Notes under the pieces: generated by a model
Database searches by the model: none
Seen by the model: only the letters and a program-made list of their open reading frames with translations
Told to the model about the DNA's origin: nothing
Assembly: GCA_029268065.1 (NCBI GenBank)
Contig: JAJUHC010000008.1
Span: forward strand, 1-64,000
Direction of reading: 5' to 3'
From: Clostridiales bacterium
Lineage (GTDB): Bacteria; Bacillota; Clostridia; Oscillospirales; Oscillospiraceae
DNA: 64,000 bases
Made by a program: the position numbers and the translations under genes
Shown: piece after piece, positions 18,695 to 28,642 of the stretch
How positions within the stretch are numbered: the first letter of the stretch is position 1
Layout of the letters: the number at the start of each line of letters is the position of its first letter

Positions 18695-18741
18695 ACTTGA
18701 AGGCGGCGGGAGAGCTGGTATGCGATCCCGCCGCCTTCAAG
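18695..18741. terminator. Bidirectional terminator between pstA and ytaF
   Basis: CTTGAAGGCGGCGGGA...TCCCGCCGCCTTCAAG. Confidence 0.75.
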
Positions 18742-18745
18742 TCAG

Positions 18746-19366
18746 TCAAAACAGCTTTGAAACTGCAAGAATAATCAGCATAATGCCGCCCAGCCACGAA
18801 AAATCCTTATCGGATATGCTCAGGACATACTTTCCGAGAACATGACCGAGCGAAACGGCCGCGAGATTTGAAAACAGGGAAAGTAAAATAAGCTGCATAT
18901 AGTTTATTTCCGTAAGTCCGAAGCCCAGCCCCGCGGCCAGGCTGTCAAAGGAAAGGGCAAGGGCGAGATAAACGGCTTCCTTGGGCGACAGCACCTTTGA
19001 ATTGTCCGCGTCGGCCCTTATGCTGTCCGCGTAAACCGTCAATACAAAATTTATATCGGAGAATTTCATTTTTATCTGGCCGACGCTTTTCTGATTACTC
19101 AATATGTACTTTTTCAGCAGCGATTCAAAGCTTTTGACTATCCCTATGCCGAACAGAATAATAAAAGAGATTGTTCCTGCCAGCCTTGCTGGAACAATCT
19201 GTCTTGCCAATGTACCGAACCCGAGGGAAAGAGCCAGTACAAATGTGCATACGAAGCTTATGGTAACGGCGGAAAGCAGGGGTATCTTGGTTTTATTGAT
19301 ACCATAAGAGAAGCTTGCGGCAAAGGCGTCGATACATAACGCTAAGATGAACAACAATTGAAACAT
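18746..19366 (-). CDS. ytaF: YtaF/MntP-family sporulation membrane protein
   Basis: MFQLLFILALCIDAFAASFSYGINKTKIPLLSA...; duplicated DAFAAS / DSLAAGLGFGL motifs. Confidence 0.8.
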   Translation of the reverse strand: MFQLLFILALCIDAFAASFSYGINKTKIPLLSAVTISFVCTFVLALSLGFGTLARQIVPARLAGTISFIILFGIGIVKSFESLLKKYILSNQKSVGQIKMKFSDINFVLTVYADSIRADADNSKVLSPKEAVYLALALSFDSLAAGLGFGLTEINYMQLILLSLFSNLAAVSLGHVLGKYVLSISDKDFSWLGGIMLIILAVSKLF

Positions 19367-19446
19367 AATAACACATCACCCTAAATATATATTACTTAAG
19401 GGAGCCTGTACGGGTGACGGCGCAAAGGAAGTCAGGGGTGTATATT

Positions 19447-22137
19447 ATGTATCAGCAGAATACAAAGGAAGTCATAAGCAGGATAAGGGGCCTGACGGAC
19501 AGGGAAGTGTACAAATCAAAGGAGATACACGGCGACAATCGTCTTGTCGAGTATAAAAGGAGCAGCTTTTTCGGAGAATTTTTGGGCAATTTCGGCGATC
19601 CGATAATAAAAATCCTGCTCGTTGCCCTTGCCTTCAACGTCATAATAGGGCTGAGGGAATTTAACTGGTACGAATCCATAGGGATAGCGGCGGCGATACT
19701 CGTGTCGACCTTCGTATCCACCCTGTCCGAATACGGCAGCGAGTCTGCGTTTAAAAAGCTGCAGAGCGAATCCATGAAGAGCAGGTGCCGCGTAAAGAGG
19801 GCGGACGGGCTTGTGGAGATACCGGTAAACGAGGTCGTCGTAGGGGACTATGTCCTGCTGCAGCCGGGCGACCGCATACCGGCGGACGGAGTAATCTGCG
19901 GCGGGGAGCTTTATGTGGACCAGTCGGCGCTCAACGGCGAGAGCAAGGAGGCGCATAAGCATCCGGGGCAGGGAAGAGGCTTGTCCGGCGACGGGAGGGA
20001 TTTTGATAATAAGTCCCTGCTTTTCCGCGGCTCTATCGTGTGCTCGGGCGAAGCGGTAATGCTCGTGAACGCTGTCGGGGCCAAAACCTTCTACGGCAGC
20101 ATTGCCCGGGATGTTCAGGAAAAAACGGGGGAAAGCCCGCTCAAAATAAGGCTCGGGAAGCTGGCGGAGTCCATAAGCAAATTCGGGTATATCGGCGCGG
20201 CAATGGTCGCGTTTGCGGACCTTTTTCAATCAGTAGTGCTCGCAAACTCTTTTCGGACAGAGCTGATAATCCGCTGCCTCGGCGATCCCAGACAGGTCGC
20301 GGCATATTTTATACATGCGGCGACGCTCGCCATTTCGGTCATAGTTGTCGCGATACCCGAAGGGCTGCCGCTGATGATAACAGTCGTTCTTTCGTCAAAC
20401 ATGAAACGTATGCTGAAGGACAATGTGCTCGTCCGGAAGCTTGTGGGTATAGAAACCTCCGGAAACATTAATATACTTTTCACAGACAAGACCGGAACCA
20501 TCACGAAGGGCAGGCTGAAGGTCTGCTCCTTTGTAAGCGGAAACGGAGCAAAGTACGAAAGCTTTGCATCGCTTCAGAATACGCGGCTCGGAAAACTGCT
20601 CGCGATTTCATCGGTCTGCAACAGCGGAGCGTCGATAAGCCTCAAAGGGGGGAAAAGCCGCGCGATCGGGGGCAACACCACCGAAAGAGCGCTTCTTGAA
20701 TTCGTCGCAGCAGGCTGTTCCCAAATGGGCAATATCAAGGTCGCGGCAAGCATACCCTTCAGCAGCGCGAATAAGTATTCCTGTGCGGAAATAAGGGGTG
20801 AGATGAATCTTACGCTTATAAAGGGGGCACCGGAGCTGCTGCTTCCGAGCTGCAGCTTCTATTATGACACGGAAGGGAAAAAGCGCCCCTTATCTCAGGC
20901 AAAGCTCAGGTCGGTAATGAATGAGATGACCGCAAACGCGGTAAGGCTCCTCGCGCTCGCCGTCAGCGAAGAGCCTTTAAGCCAGGGCGGTTTCTGCGGG
21001 GAGCTAACGCTTGTCGGCATTGCCGGCATAAAGGACGAGGTAAGGCAGGAGGCCTCGAGAGCGATAAGACAGGTGGTGAACGCCGGAATACAGGTCGTGA
21101 TGATAACCGGCGACAACAGGGAAACGGCGGCGGCCATAGCGAGGGAAGCCGGGCTTATAGGCAGCGGAAGGGAGGAACGTTCAGTCATCACAAGCGATGA
21201 GCTCAAGAGAATGTCCGACAGCGAACTCAAGGCGAGGCTTCCAGGACTCCGCGTAGTGGCGAGGGCTGTGCCATCCGACAAGAGCAGGCTCGTGGGCGTA
21301 GCACAGCAGATGGGATTGGTCGCGGGAATGACGGGCGACGGCATAAACGACGCTCCCGCGCTGAAAAAGGCGGACGTGGGCTTTGCAATGGGCAGCGGCA
21401 CCGAGGTGGCGAAGGAAGCGAGCGATATAGTGATACTGGACGACAACTTTCTTTCCATATCGAAGGCTGTCCTGTACGGCAGGACGATTTTTAAAAGCAT
21501 ACGCAAATTTATCGTGTTCCAGCTTACAATAAACGTCTGCGCCGTCGGAATATCCGTAATTGGTCCGTTTATCGGAGTCAACTCTCCGATAACGGTGCTT
21601 CAGATGCTCTGGGTGAACATGGTGATGGACACCCTCGCAGGTCTCGCGTTTGCGGGAGAGGCTCCGCTCAAGGAATATATGGAGGAAGCGCCGAAGGGCA
21701 GGGACGAGCCGATAATCAACCCGTATATGTACAGCCAGATACTCGTATCGGGTCTTTATGTGACGCTGCTCTGCGTACTGTTTTTAAAGCTGCCGTCCGT
21801 CAGAAGTATTTTCGGCTATGGGGCTGGAGAGAGCAGATTCATGACGGCGTTTTTCGCGATGTTTGTTTTTGCCGGAGTATTCAACAGCTTCAATGCGAGA
21901 ACCACAAGACTGAACCTTCTGGCGAATATTTTTAAAAACAGGGGTTTTATCATTATCATGCTTTTCGTAACCACGGTGCAGCTGCTCATTATCTATTTCG
22001 GCGGCACGGTGTTCCGAACGGCAGGGCTGACGGCTTTTGAGCTGAGGTTTGTGATTTTGCTGGCCTTCACGGTTATTCCGATCGACTTTATCAGAAAGCT
22101 GCTAAGCGGCGTTAGCTGGCGCAGCGACGCGATTTAA
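19447..22137 (+). CDS. Calcium-translocating P-type ATPase (P2)
   Basis: ILFTDKTGTITKGRL, TGDGINDAPALKKADVGFAMGSGTEVAKEASDIVILDDNF, PEGLP in TM4. Confidence 0.9.
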   Translation: MYQQNTKEVISRIRGLTDREVYKSKEIHGDNRLVEYKRSSFFGEFLGNFGDPIIKILLVALAFNVIIGLREFNWYESIGIAAAILVSTFVSTLSEYGSESAFKKLQSESMKSRCRVKRADGLVEIPVNEVVVGDYVLLQPGDRIPADGVICGGELYVDQSALNGESKEAHKHPGQGRGLSGDGRDFDNKSLLFRGSIVCSGEAVMLVNAVGAKTFYGSIARDVQEKTGESPLKIRLGKLAESISKFGYIGAAMVAFADLFQSVVLANSFRTELIIRCLGDPRQVAAYFIHAATLAISVIVVAIPEGLPLMITVVLSSNMKRMLKDNVLVRKLVGIETSGNINILFTDKTGTITKGRLKVCSFVSGNGAKYESFASLQNTRLGKLLAISSVCNSGASISLKGGKSRAIGGNTTERALLEFVAAGCSQMGNIKVAASIPFSSANKYSCAEIRGEMNLTLIKGAPELLLPSCSFYYDTEGKKRPLSQAKLRSVMNEMTANAVRLLALAVSEEPLSQGGFCGELTLVGIAGIKDEVRQEASRAIRQVVNAGIQVVMITGDNRETAAAIAREAGLIGSGREERSVITSDELKRMSDSELKARLPGLRVVARAVPSDKSRLVGVAQQMGLVAGMTGDGINDAPALKKADVGFAMGSGTEVAKEASDIVILDDNFLSISKAVLYGRTIFKSIRKFIVFQLTINVCAVGISVIGPFIGVNSPITVLQMLWVNMVMDTLAGLAFAGEAPLKEYMEEAPKGRDEPIINPYMYSQILVSGLYVTLLCVLFLKLPSVRSIFGYGAGESRFMTAFFAMFVFAGVFNSFNARTTRLNLLANIFKNRGFIIIMLFVTTVQLLIIYFGGTVFRTAGLTAFELRFVILLAFTVIPIDFIRKLLSGVSWRSDAI

Positions 22138-22138
22138 T

Positions 22139-22175
22139 GAAAACCCGTCTGAAGCTCGGTATTCAGACGGGTTTT
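22139..22175 (+). terminator. Terminator downstream of the Ca2+ ATPase
   Basis: AAAACCCGTCTGAA-gctcggta-TTCAGACGGGTTTT. Confidence 0.85.
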
Positions 22176-22265
22176 CAATATGCTATAAGATATCAAAACT
22201 AAAATGTGGCAATTATAATTGTTCTGTGCTACAATACACGGATAAACTGAAAAAGGAGTCTCGGT

Positions 22266-22772
22266 ATGAACATAAATATCCGAAGCTGGCGGCCTGAGGA
22301 CGCCGCCGATCTCGCGAACGCGCTTAACAATAAAAAGGTGCAGGACAAGCTCCGCGACGGCATACCCTATCCCTATGAAAAAAGCCACGCCGAAGCTTAT
22401 ATAAGCTCTATGCTGGCTGCGGACAAATACAGCGTATTCGCCTGGGCTATATGCGCGGACGACAAGGCTATCGGCAGTATCGGAGTGTTCCGTAAAGAGA
22501 ATATACACAGCCGCACGGCCGAGATGGGATACTACATATCGGAGCCGTATTGGGGGAGGGGCATAGGAACCGCCGCCGTCAGGGCCGCCTGCGATTATGT
22601 ATTCGGCAATACCGACATTATCCGCATTTTCGCCGAACCCTTTGCCTGCAACAAGGCCTCCTGCCGTGTTCTTGAGAAAGCGGGCTTTTCCTTTGAGGGG
22701 ATCCTGAGAAAAAACGCCGTCAAAAACGGCGAGATTCTGGATATGAAGCTGTACGCTATCGTCAGGGATTGA
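22266..22772 (+). CDS. GNAT family N-acetyltransferase
   Basis: MNINIRSWRPEDAADLANALNN; GYYISEPYWGRGIGTAAVRAACDYVF; NKASCRVLEKAGFSFEGILRKNAVKNG. Confidence 0.88.
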   Translation: MNINIRSWRPEDAADLANALNNKKVQDKLRDGIPYPYEKSHAEAYISSMLAADKYSVFAWAICADDKAIGSIGVFRKENIHSRTAEMGYYISEPYWGRGIGTAAVRAACDYVFGNTDIIRIFAEPFACNKASCRVLEKAGFSFEGILRKNAVKNGEILDMKLYAIVRD

Positions 22773-22815
22773 TTGCGGTTGACAAAAGGCGTCAAAAAAG
22801 ATAAAATCTTCGATA

Positions 22816-23057
22816 GAGAATTCGCAGCTTCGGAAGACGGGTGAAATTCCCGCGCGGAGCCGCCGCTGTAACGGCAGAGTCCCGTTTCAAACGCCACTGT
22901 GAGAATTATCATGGGAAGGCGAAACGGGGCGACGACGCCTGAGCCAGAATACATGCGCTGCGAGTTATCACGGGCTGACGGAGCTTTGGCCTGTGGGTTT
23001 GCGCAAGGAGTTTTCTTTGCATTCTTAAACCTCTCCGTCGGAGAGGTTTTCCTTTTG
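22816..23057 (+). promoter_or_regulatory. Cobalamin (B12) riboswitch with downstream terminator
   Basis: GACGGGTGAAATTCCCGCGCGGAGCCGCCGCTGTAACGGC, GCCACTG, GGGAAGGCG, CGACGCCTGAGCCAGAATAC; hairpin AAACCTCTCCGTCGGAGAGGTTTTCCTTTT (23028-23057). Confidence 0.93.
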
Positions 23058-23079
23058 CGTTACCATTCGGAGGTGAAAA

Positions 23080-24447
23080 ATGAGCAATTTTCCGAGGTTC
23101 ATGCTGGCTGCGGCAAGCAGCGGCGCGGGCAAGACAACGATGACGATTGCGCTGCTCTCCGCCCTGTCAAAACGCGGCATAAAGCCCGTCGCCTTCAAAT
23201 GCGGGCCGGATTATATCGACCCGATGTTTCACAGGGAGGTTCTCGGAGTGCCGAGCTATAATCTTGACCTTTTCATGTCCTCCGAGGAAACCGTGAGGGG
23301 ACTGATCTGCGAGCACGCCGGGGGCGGCGGCATCGCGGTGATAGAAGGCGTGATGGGCTATTACGACGGAATATATGCTAAAACGGAAGCAAGCAGCTTC
23401 GAGGTCGCAAAGGCGACGGCTACTCCGGCGGTCCTTATAGTATCGGCGAAAGGGGCGTCGCTTTCGGTCGCCGCTCAGATAAAGGGCTTTTTGGAATTCA
23501 GAAAGCCCTCTATGATTGCCGGCGTGATATTAAACGACTGCTCTGAGGCGCTGTTCAACATGCTTAAGGAAGCGATCGAAAGGGAGACGGGGACAAGACT
23601 GCTCGGATATTTCCCGAGGCTTAAGGACTGCGCTCTCGGCAGCAGACACCTCGGCCTGATAACCGCCGCTGAAATCGAGGATCTGAAGCAGAAGATAGAC
23701 CTGCTCGGCGAACAGGCGGCAAAAAGCGTCGACTTTGAGCTTCTGCTTCAAATTGCCGGAAGCGCCGAAGACCTCAGCGGCGCCCTTCCGGACATAGAGC
23801 CGGTCGTGAGTGAAAGGGTGAGAATAGCGGTGGCTCAGGATCGGGCCTTCTGCTTTTATTACGCCGACAGCCTTGAGCTGCTTGAAAAGCTCGGAGCTGA
23901 AATAGTCCCGTTCAGCCCGCTTGAAGACGAAAGGCTCCCCGAGGGCATCGGGGCGCTTTACCTCGGCGGCGGATACCCGGAGCTTTACGCTGAAACGCTC
24001 AGCAAGAATAAAACGATGCTCAAATCGGTCGGCAGGGCGCTTGAGGAGGGTCTTCCGACGCTTGCGGAGTGCGGCGGATTTCTGTATCTTCACGACAGCA
24101 TGGAGGACGACAAGGGAGTGTCCTACCCCATGGTGGGGGCGATTAAGGGCCACGGCTATAAAACCCCGAAGCTCCAGCGCTTCGGCTATATCAGGCTCAC
24201 GGCGAAAACAAACACGATATTAAGCCGCGAGGGCGAAACCATACCCGGACACGAATTCCACTTTTGGGACACGACGGCGGAGGGCGCGGCCTGCACGGCG
24301 AAAAAGCCGAGCGGAGCCTCGTGGCCCTGCGTTACCGCGCAAAATATGCTGTTTGCGGGCTTCCCTCACCTCTATTTCTACGGCAACCCGGAATTTGCGA
24401 GGAGCTTTGTCCGCTCGGCGGAGAAGTATCTCAGCCTCCGAGCTTAG
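23080..24447 (+). CDS. cbiA: Cobyrinate a,c-diamide synthase
   Basis: MSNFPRFMLAAASSGAGKTTMTIALLSALSKRGIKPVAFKCGPDYIDPMFHREV; C-terminal GATase (LAECGGFLYL). Confidence 0.92.
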   Translation: MSNFPRFMLAAASSGAGKTTMTIALLSALSKRGIKPVAFKCGPDYIDPMFHREVLGVPSYNLDLFMSSEETVRGLICEHAGGGGIAVIEGVMGYYDGIYAKTEASSFEVAKATATPAVLIVSAKGASLSVAAQIKGFLEFRKPSMIAGVILNDCSEALFNMLKEAIERETGTRLLGYFPRLKDCALGSRHLGLITAAEIEDLKQKIDLLGEQAAKSVDFELLLQIAGSAEDLSGALPDIEPVVSERVRIAVAQDRAFCFYYADSLELLEKLGAEIVPFSPLEDERLPEGIGALYLGGGYPELYAETLSKNKTMLKSVGRALEEGLPTLAECGGFLYLHDSMEDDKGVSYPMVGAIKGHGYKTPKLQRFGYIRLTAKTNTILSREGETIPGHEFHFWDTTAEGAACTAKKPSGASWPCVTAQNMLFAGFPHLYFYGNPEFARSFVRSAEKYLSLRA

Positions 24448-24786
24448 CTGCCGCCTCTTCCTCGGTGCTTACGAAATATATGTGCTTGCCCCTGTTGCTT
24501 TCACAGACCAAATCCTTGGGCGGCTTGCTCATATAATGGGAGAAATCGCCCGAGAGGGCAAGACGGGCGTTGCAGTCCGCAAACTTCTGAAGTATGTCTC
24601 CGGCAATGCCGGTTTCAGCCTGAGGAAATCCCCCGCTATGCACGATTTGTTTATGATAAAGCCTCTGCATTTCGTTATAGACCGCGTTAACGATAAACTC
24701 GAAAGCGGAGTCCGCATAGCAAATGGGAGCGTGAGCGGAACGAATCCTCGCTATATCGTTGTTTTTTCGACCGTAGTTATATTCAT
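24431..24786 (-). pseudogene. Frameshifted DUF4180-like gene
   Basis: MNITTVEK-(fs)-NDIARIRSAHAPICYADSAFEFIVNAVYNE-(fs)-CRGFIINKSCIAGDFLRL-(fs)-ETGIAGDILQKFADCNARLALSGDFSHYMSKPPKDLVCESNRGKHIYFVSTEEEAAAKLGG, spread over several minus frames. Confidence 0.7.
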
Positions 24787-24869
24787 TGGAAGGCGCCTCG
24801 ATTTTATGGAATACAAAATTACACCATACAGGTATATAAAGTCCGGCGCAAATCGAAAGGAAAATTCAA

Positions 24870-26369
24870 ATGAGCAGTTTTAAAGGCGTGATGATACAGG
24901 GCACAAGCAGCGACGCCGGCAAGAGCTTCATAGTGACGGGCCTCTGCCGCGTGCTGTCCGACATGGGCGCAAAGGTCGCCCCCTTTAAGAGCCAGAACAT
25001 GTCTAATAACTCCTACGTTACATACGACGGCAAGGAGATAGGCCGCGCGCAGGGGGCGCAGGCCGAGGCCGCGAGAACGCTGCCGACGGTGTATATGAAC
25101 CCGATACTTTTAAAGCCTATGATGGATCACCGCAGCGAGATAGTGCTCCTCGGCGAGGTGTACAAGCCCATGAACGGCTCCGAATATCAGAGGAGCTTTA
25201 CACTCGAAAAGGGACTCGACACGGTAAAGGAATCTCTTGCGGCGCTGGCGCGGGAATACGACACGCTCGTCGTGGAGGGCGCCGGCTCGCCGGCGGAAAT
25301 AAATCTCAGCAGCCGCGAGATAGTGAACATGAGGATAGCGAAGCTGCTGAACATGCCGGTCATACTTGTCACGGACATAGACAGGGGCGGCGCCTTCGCA
25401 AGCCTCGTCGGTACACTGGACCTTCTCGGCGAAAACAGGCGCTTCGTCAAGGGCGTAATAATAAACAAGTTCCGCGGCGACCTTTCGCTGCTGAACGACG
25501 GGCTTAAATGGTTTGAGGAATATACCGGGGTTCCGGTTTTAGGCGTAATGCCGCACCTCGAGGATGTCAGCATCGAAACCGAGGACTCCCTCAGCATGCA
25601 CAGAGTCGAGACCTACAAAAAGACGGAGCCGCTCGATATAGCGGTGATAGGCCTGCAGCGCGTTTCCAACAATACCGACGTCGAGCCCTTCATTTTTGAA
25701 CAGGACGTTCAGATCAGGTATGTATACAATCCCTCCGAGTTCGGAAATCCCCACGCGGTGATAATTCCCGGCACGAAATCCACGCAGGACGACCTGAAGC
25801 AGCTCCGCGATGTCGGACTCGACAAGTCGATTATCGAATACGCGAGAGAGGGCGGCATAATATTCGGCGTCTGCGGCGGCTATCAGATACTCGGAGAAAA
25901 AATATCGGACGAGCTGGGGGTTGACAGGGAGGAAACAGGCGAGGTGGAGGCCCTGGGGCTCCTGCCGCTCGTCACAAACTTTGAAGCCGACAAGAGAGTG
26001 CGGCGCGTTTCGGGAAAAATCGTGTCCGAAAGGTTCGGCGGCGTTCCCGTCAGCGGATACGAGATACATTTGGGGCGCAGCACAGTTACGGGCAAAGCCG
26101 AAAACTTCCTGAAGATAGAGGAATATTACGACGGCGCGCTCGTTAACGGGGGGCAGATAATAGGCTGCTACCTGCACAATATCTTCCATAACGACAGGTT
26201 CAGGAACGAGTGGCTCAACATGGTCCGCGAGAGGGCGGGGCTTCCAAAGAGGGAAATGGTCGACACGGAGGGGAACAAGGAGCGCTCCTTTGCAAAGCTT
26301 GCGGATGCCTGCAGGAAATACCTCGATATGGACGCGATTCTCAGACTCATGAACCAAAAGGTATATTGA
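24870..26369 (+). CDS. cobQ: Cobyric acid synthase
   Basis: MSSFKGVMIQGTSSDAGKSFIVTGLCRVLSDMGAKVAPFKSQNMSNNSYVT...; VCGGYQILGEKI. Confidence 0.94.
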   Translation: MSSFKGVMIQGTSSDAGKSFIVTGLCRVLSDMGAKVAPFKSQNMSNNSYVTYDGKEIGRAQGAQAEAARTLPTVYMNPILLKPMMDHRSEIVLLGEVYKPMNGSEYQRSFTLEKGLDTVKESLAALAREYDTLVVEGAGSPAEINLSSREIVNMRIAKLLNMPVILVTDIDRGGAFASLVGTLDLLGENRRFVKGVIINKFRGDLSLLNDGLKWFEEYTGVPVLGVMPHLEDVSIETEDSLSMHRVETYKKTEPLDIAVIGLQRVSNNTDVEPFIFEQDVQIRYVYNPSEFGNPHAVIIPGTKSTQDDLKQLRDVGLDKSIIEYAREGGIIFGVCGGYQILGEKISDELGVDREETGEVEALGLLPLVTNFEADKRVRRVSGKIVSERFGGVPVSGYEIHLGRSTVTGKAENFLKIEEYYDGALVNGGQIIGCYLHNIFHNDRFRNEWLNMVRERAGLPKREMVDTEGNKERSFAKLADACRKYLDMDAILRLMNQKVY

Positions 26370-26371
26370 AA

Positions 26372-26400
26372 AAAGGGGCTGCCGTAAACAGCCCCTTCGA
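26372..26400. terminator. Terminator hairpin, left duplicate flanking repeat copy 3
   Basis: AAAGGGGCTGccgtaaaCAGCCCCTTCGA. Confidence 0.8.
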
Positions 26401-26591
26401 GCGTGTCGAAAAAGTTTTTCGACACGCTTCCAGGTGGTATCCAATACCCCCTGGATACGAGCCTCGCGGCTCGACACCCCCGGTCGCGCACAATTGCGCG
26501 GGATAATGTATTTTTCCGGCGTACACGCCGCCGGAAAAAATGGGTTTGTACTGTTATCACATTTTTTGCTCTTAGGTTTTTTGACAGGCTG
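26401..26591 (+). mobile_element. Terminator-associated structured repeat, copy 3
   Basis: GCGTGTCGAAAAAGTTTTTCGACACGCTTCCAGGTGGTATCCAATACCCCCTGGATACGAGCCTCGCGGCTCGACACCCCCGGTCGCGCACAATTGCGCG...TTTTTTGACAGGCTG. Confidence 0.88.
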
Positions 26592-26620
26592 AAAGGGGCT
26601 GTTGCAAACAGCCCCTTCGA
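26592..26620. terminator. Terminator hairpin, right duplicate flanking repeat copy 3
   Basis: AAAGGGGCTGttgcaaaCAGCCCCTTCGA followed by TTTTTT; direct duplicate of 26372-26400. Confidence 0.85.
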
Positions 26621-26624
26621 TTTT

Positions 26625-27521
26625 TTACCAGGTCAAGGGTATAATCACCTTGTTAAGATCGCTGCCGTCCTTCATGCTCGCCTCAAAGACCTCAAGCTGT
26701 CCGCTCCCCGGGGAGGAGGAAGAAAAGCTTATCGTTTTGCTGAAGTCGCCGCGGTCTGGGGCGCCGGCAGACGCCGTCACATAGCCCTGGGCGAGCACCT
26801 GCCCGGCGTTGTCCTTGAGGCGGTAATTCACCGTGGCCTCAAATATCCTCGCGCTGCCCTGAAGATTGAACTGCTTTGAGATTTTCTGACCCGGCTCCGG
26901 AGAAGTGACCCATATCACGGGCTCGTAGACTTTGTTTAAATCGCGCACGAAGGGCTGGCCGACGAGGCCGACATGGCCCCACCAGTCCTTGGCGGCGTTC
27001 GCACTTCCTTCAACGGTAAACTGGACCTTTTGGATGGTCGGAAACTCGGTAAGCGTGTTGACAATGCTTTTGATCCCAAGCTCTTCCGCCGCCGCGCCGA
27101 CATTTGCCTTCAGGACCTCTTTTGAGAAATCCACCGTCGCGAGTCCGTTTTCGATTTTAACCCCGAGTATTCTGGTATCGGCGGGGAGAACCCTGTAAGC
27201 GCCAGAAGTCGAGACCTTACCCGAGATGAGCTCCGCTAACGCGGCTTTTGCGACGCCCTCAGTTTTCTCGATGCCGTGAACCTCGCGCACGAGGTACGAT
27301 TCGCCCCGCCCTTCCTTCAAATAATATACGGCGATGCTCATCGTCTGAGGTGAAGGGGGAGTAGAAGGAGAAGGCGAGGGGCTGGAAGCGGTTATGGCGG
27401 CGGACGGCGAAAGCGAGGGGAAAGGGCTGGCTGAAGGCGCAGCGGTGGTCTGCTGGACATTCGAAGCGCAGGCGGAAAGCAGCAGAAGCAGCGCTGACAA
27501 TGACATTATTATCTTTCTCAA
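26625..27521 (-). CDS. Lipoprotein with GerMN domain and Gmad2 immunoglobulin-like domain
   Basis: Lipobox LLSACAS; S/P-rich linker; GerMN-like (LPADTRILGVKIENGLATVDFSKEV) and Gmad2-like (VIWVTSPEPGQKISKQFNLQGSARIFEATVNYRL) segments. Confidence 0.82.
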   Translation of the reverse strand: MRKIIMSLSALLLLLSACASNVQQTTAAPSASPFPSLSPSAAITASSPSPSPSTPPSPQTMSIAVYYLKEGRGESYLVREVHGIEKTEGVAKAALAELISGKVSTSGAYRVLPADTRILGVKIENGLATVDFSKEVLKANVGAAAEELGIKSIVNTLTEFPTIQKVQFTVEGSANAAKDWWGHVGLVGQPFVRDLNKVYEPVIWVTSPEPGQKISKQFNLQGSARIFEATVNYRLKDNAGQVLAQGYVTASAGAPDRGDFSKTISFSSSSPGSGQLEVFEASMKDGSDLNKVIIPLTW

Positions 27522-27537
27522 AAGCGGTATTCCTCCA

Positions 27538-28470
27538 TTAAGTATTTGGTTTAAGCTTTGCCGGATTAATCAAAACGCCTCCGTTTTCAAAGTGAGCCGC
27601 GGCTTCGCCTGTCATGTAGCGTATGACGCTTTTTATGTTCCTGTTTCTGACGGGCTTATAAAAGAACATCATATCGACGGGATACTCGGCATCAAGCCTC
27701 AGCGTCCTGATATGAGGACTGCCTATGTTGTTTGCAACCGTTTCCGGAAGCAGCGCCACACAGCCGTTTTCGATTACTCTCGGCGCGATGCCCGTCATCA
27801 GCATGTGCTCGGTAAAGGCTATTCTCGGCCAGAAGCCGGCGTCCCTGAACATTTCGCTGCAAAAATCAAACAAGGTGGTGAACCTGTCCGGAAAGACCCA
27901 GCTTTCCGCCGAAAGATCCCGCAGGGAAACGGATTCCATTCGAGCGGCGGGGTTGTCAGTCCTCATGACGACGGCAAGGCGGTCCTTCTTCAGAACATGG
28001 CTTAACACGCTCTGAGGCGGCTTTCCGGCCCAGTATGAGACCACAAGCGCATATTTTCCCTTGCATATGTCAGCGTACGCGTCCGAGCCCAGACGTTCCC
28101 TTCTAATTTTCAGCTTGGGGCAGGCTTTTTCAAGCCCGTACATGATTTCGTAGAATCCCGCCCTGTTGGAAAAGGGACCGGACCTCACGACGACCTCGGA
28201 AAAGTTTGAGTCCGGCATCAAAGACAGCTCCTCGTCCATTTCGTCGCTGATCCTGAGAATCATCTCGATGTATTTAAGCGCCACCTTTCCCGAAGGCGTA
28301 AGGCATATTTCCTTTGCGCTGCGAATAAACAGCGGCGCTCCAATCTCCTCCTCAAGGGATGCAATCTTCTTGGAAACAGCCGACTGAGAGATATACAAGG
28401 CCTCGGCCGCCTTTGAAAAGCTCATATGCTCCGCCACGGTGAGAAAGCACTTCATTTTCCCCGTATCCAA
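27538..28470 (-). CDS. LysR-family transcriptional regulator
   Basis: MDTGKMKCFLTVAEHMSFSKAAEALYISQSAVSKKIASLEEEIGAPLFIRS. Confidence 0.9.
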   Translation of the reverse strand: MDTGKMKCFLTVAEHMSFSKAAEALYISQSAVSKKIASLEEEIGAPLFIRSAKEICLTPSGKVALKYIEMILRISDEMDEELSLMPDSNFSEVVVRSGPFSNRAGFYEIMYGLEKACPKLKIRRERLGSDAYADICKGKYALVVSYWAGKPPQSVLSHVLKKDRLAVVMRTDNPAARMESVSLRDLSAESWVFPDRFTTLFDFCSEMFRDAGFWPRIAFTEHMLMTGIAPRVIENGCVALLPETVANNIGSPHIRTLRLDAEYPVDMMFFYKPVRNRNIKSVIRYMTGEAAAHFENGGVLINPAKLKPNT

Positions 28471-28642
28471 AATATCGCCCCTTTGTTTCTATAATTTTAC
28501 TATATCATAAACTCATGCTTTCCACAATAAACATGTAGAAAAAATATTCCAAAATGGAATGCCGCTTATTCCGACTTGGAATTGACGTTCCTTTTTTGCG
28601 TTGTTACAATAAAATTAAGAAACAAAGAAAGGCGGAGGATAC

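Noticed and set aside
25539-26477. 312-aa minus ORF antisense to cobQ
   Set aside because: Shadow ORF extending into repeat copy 3; no domain.
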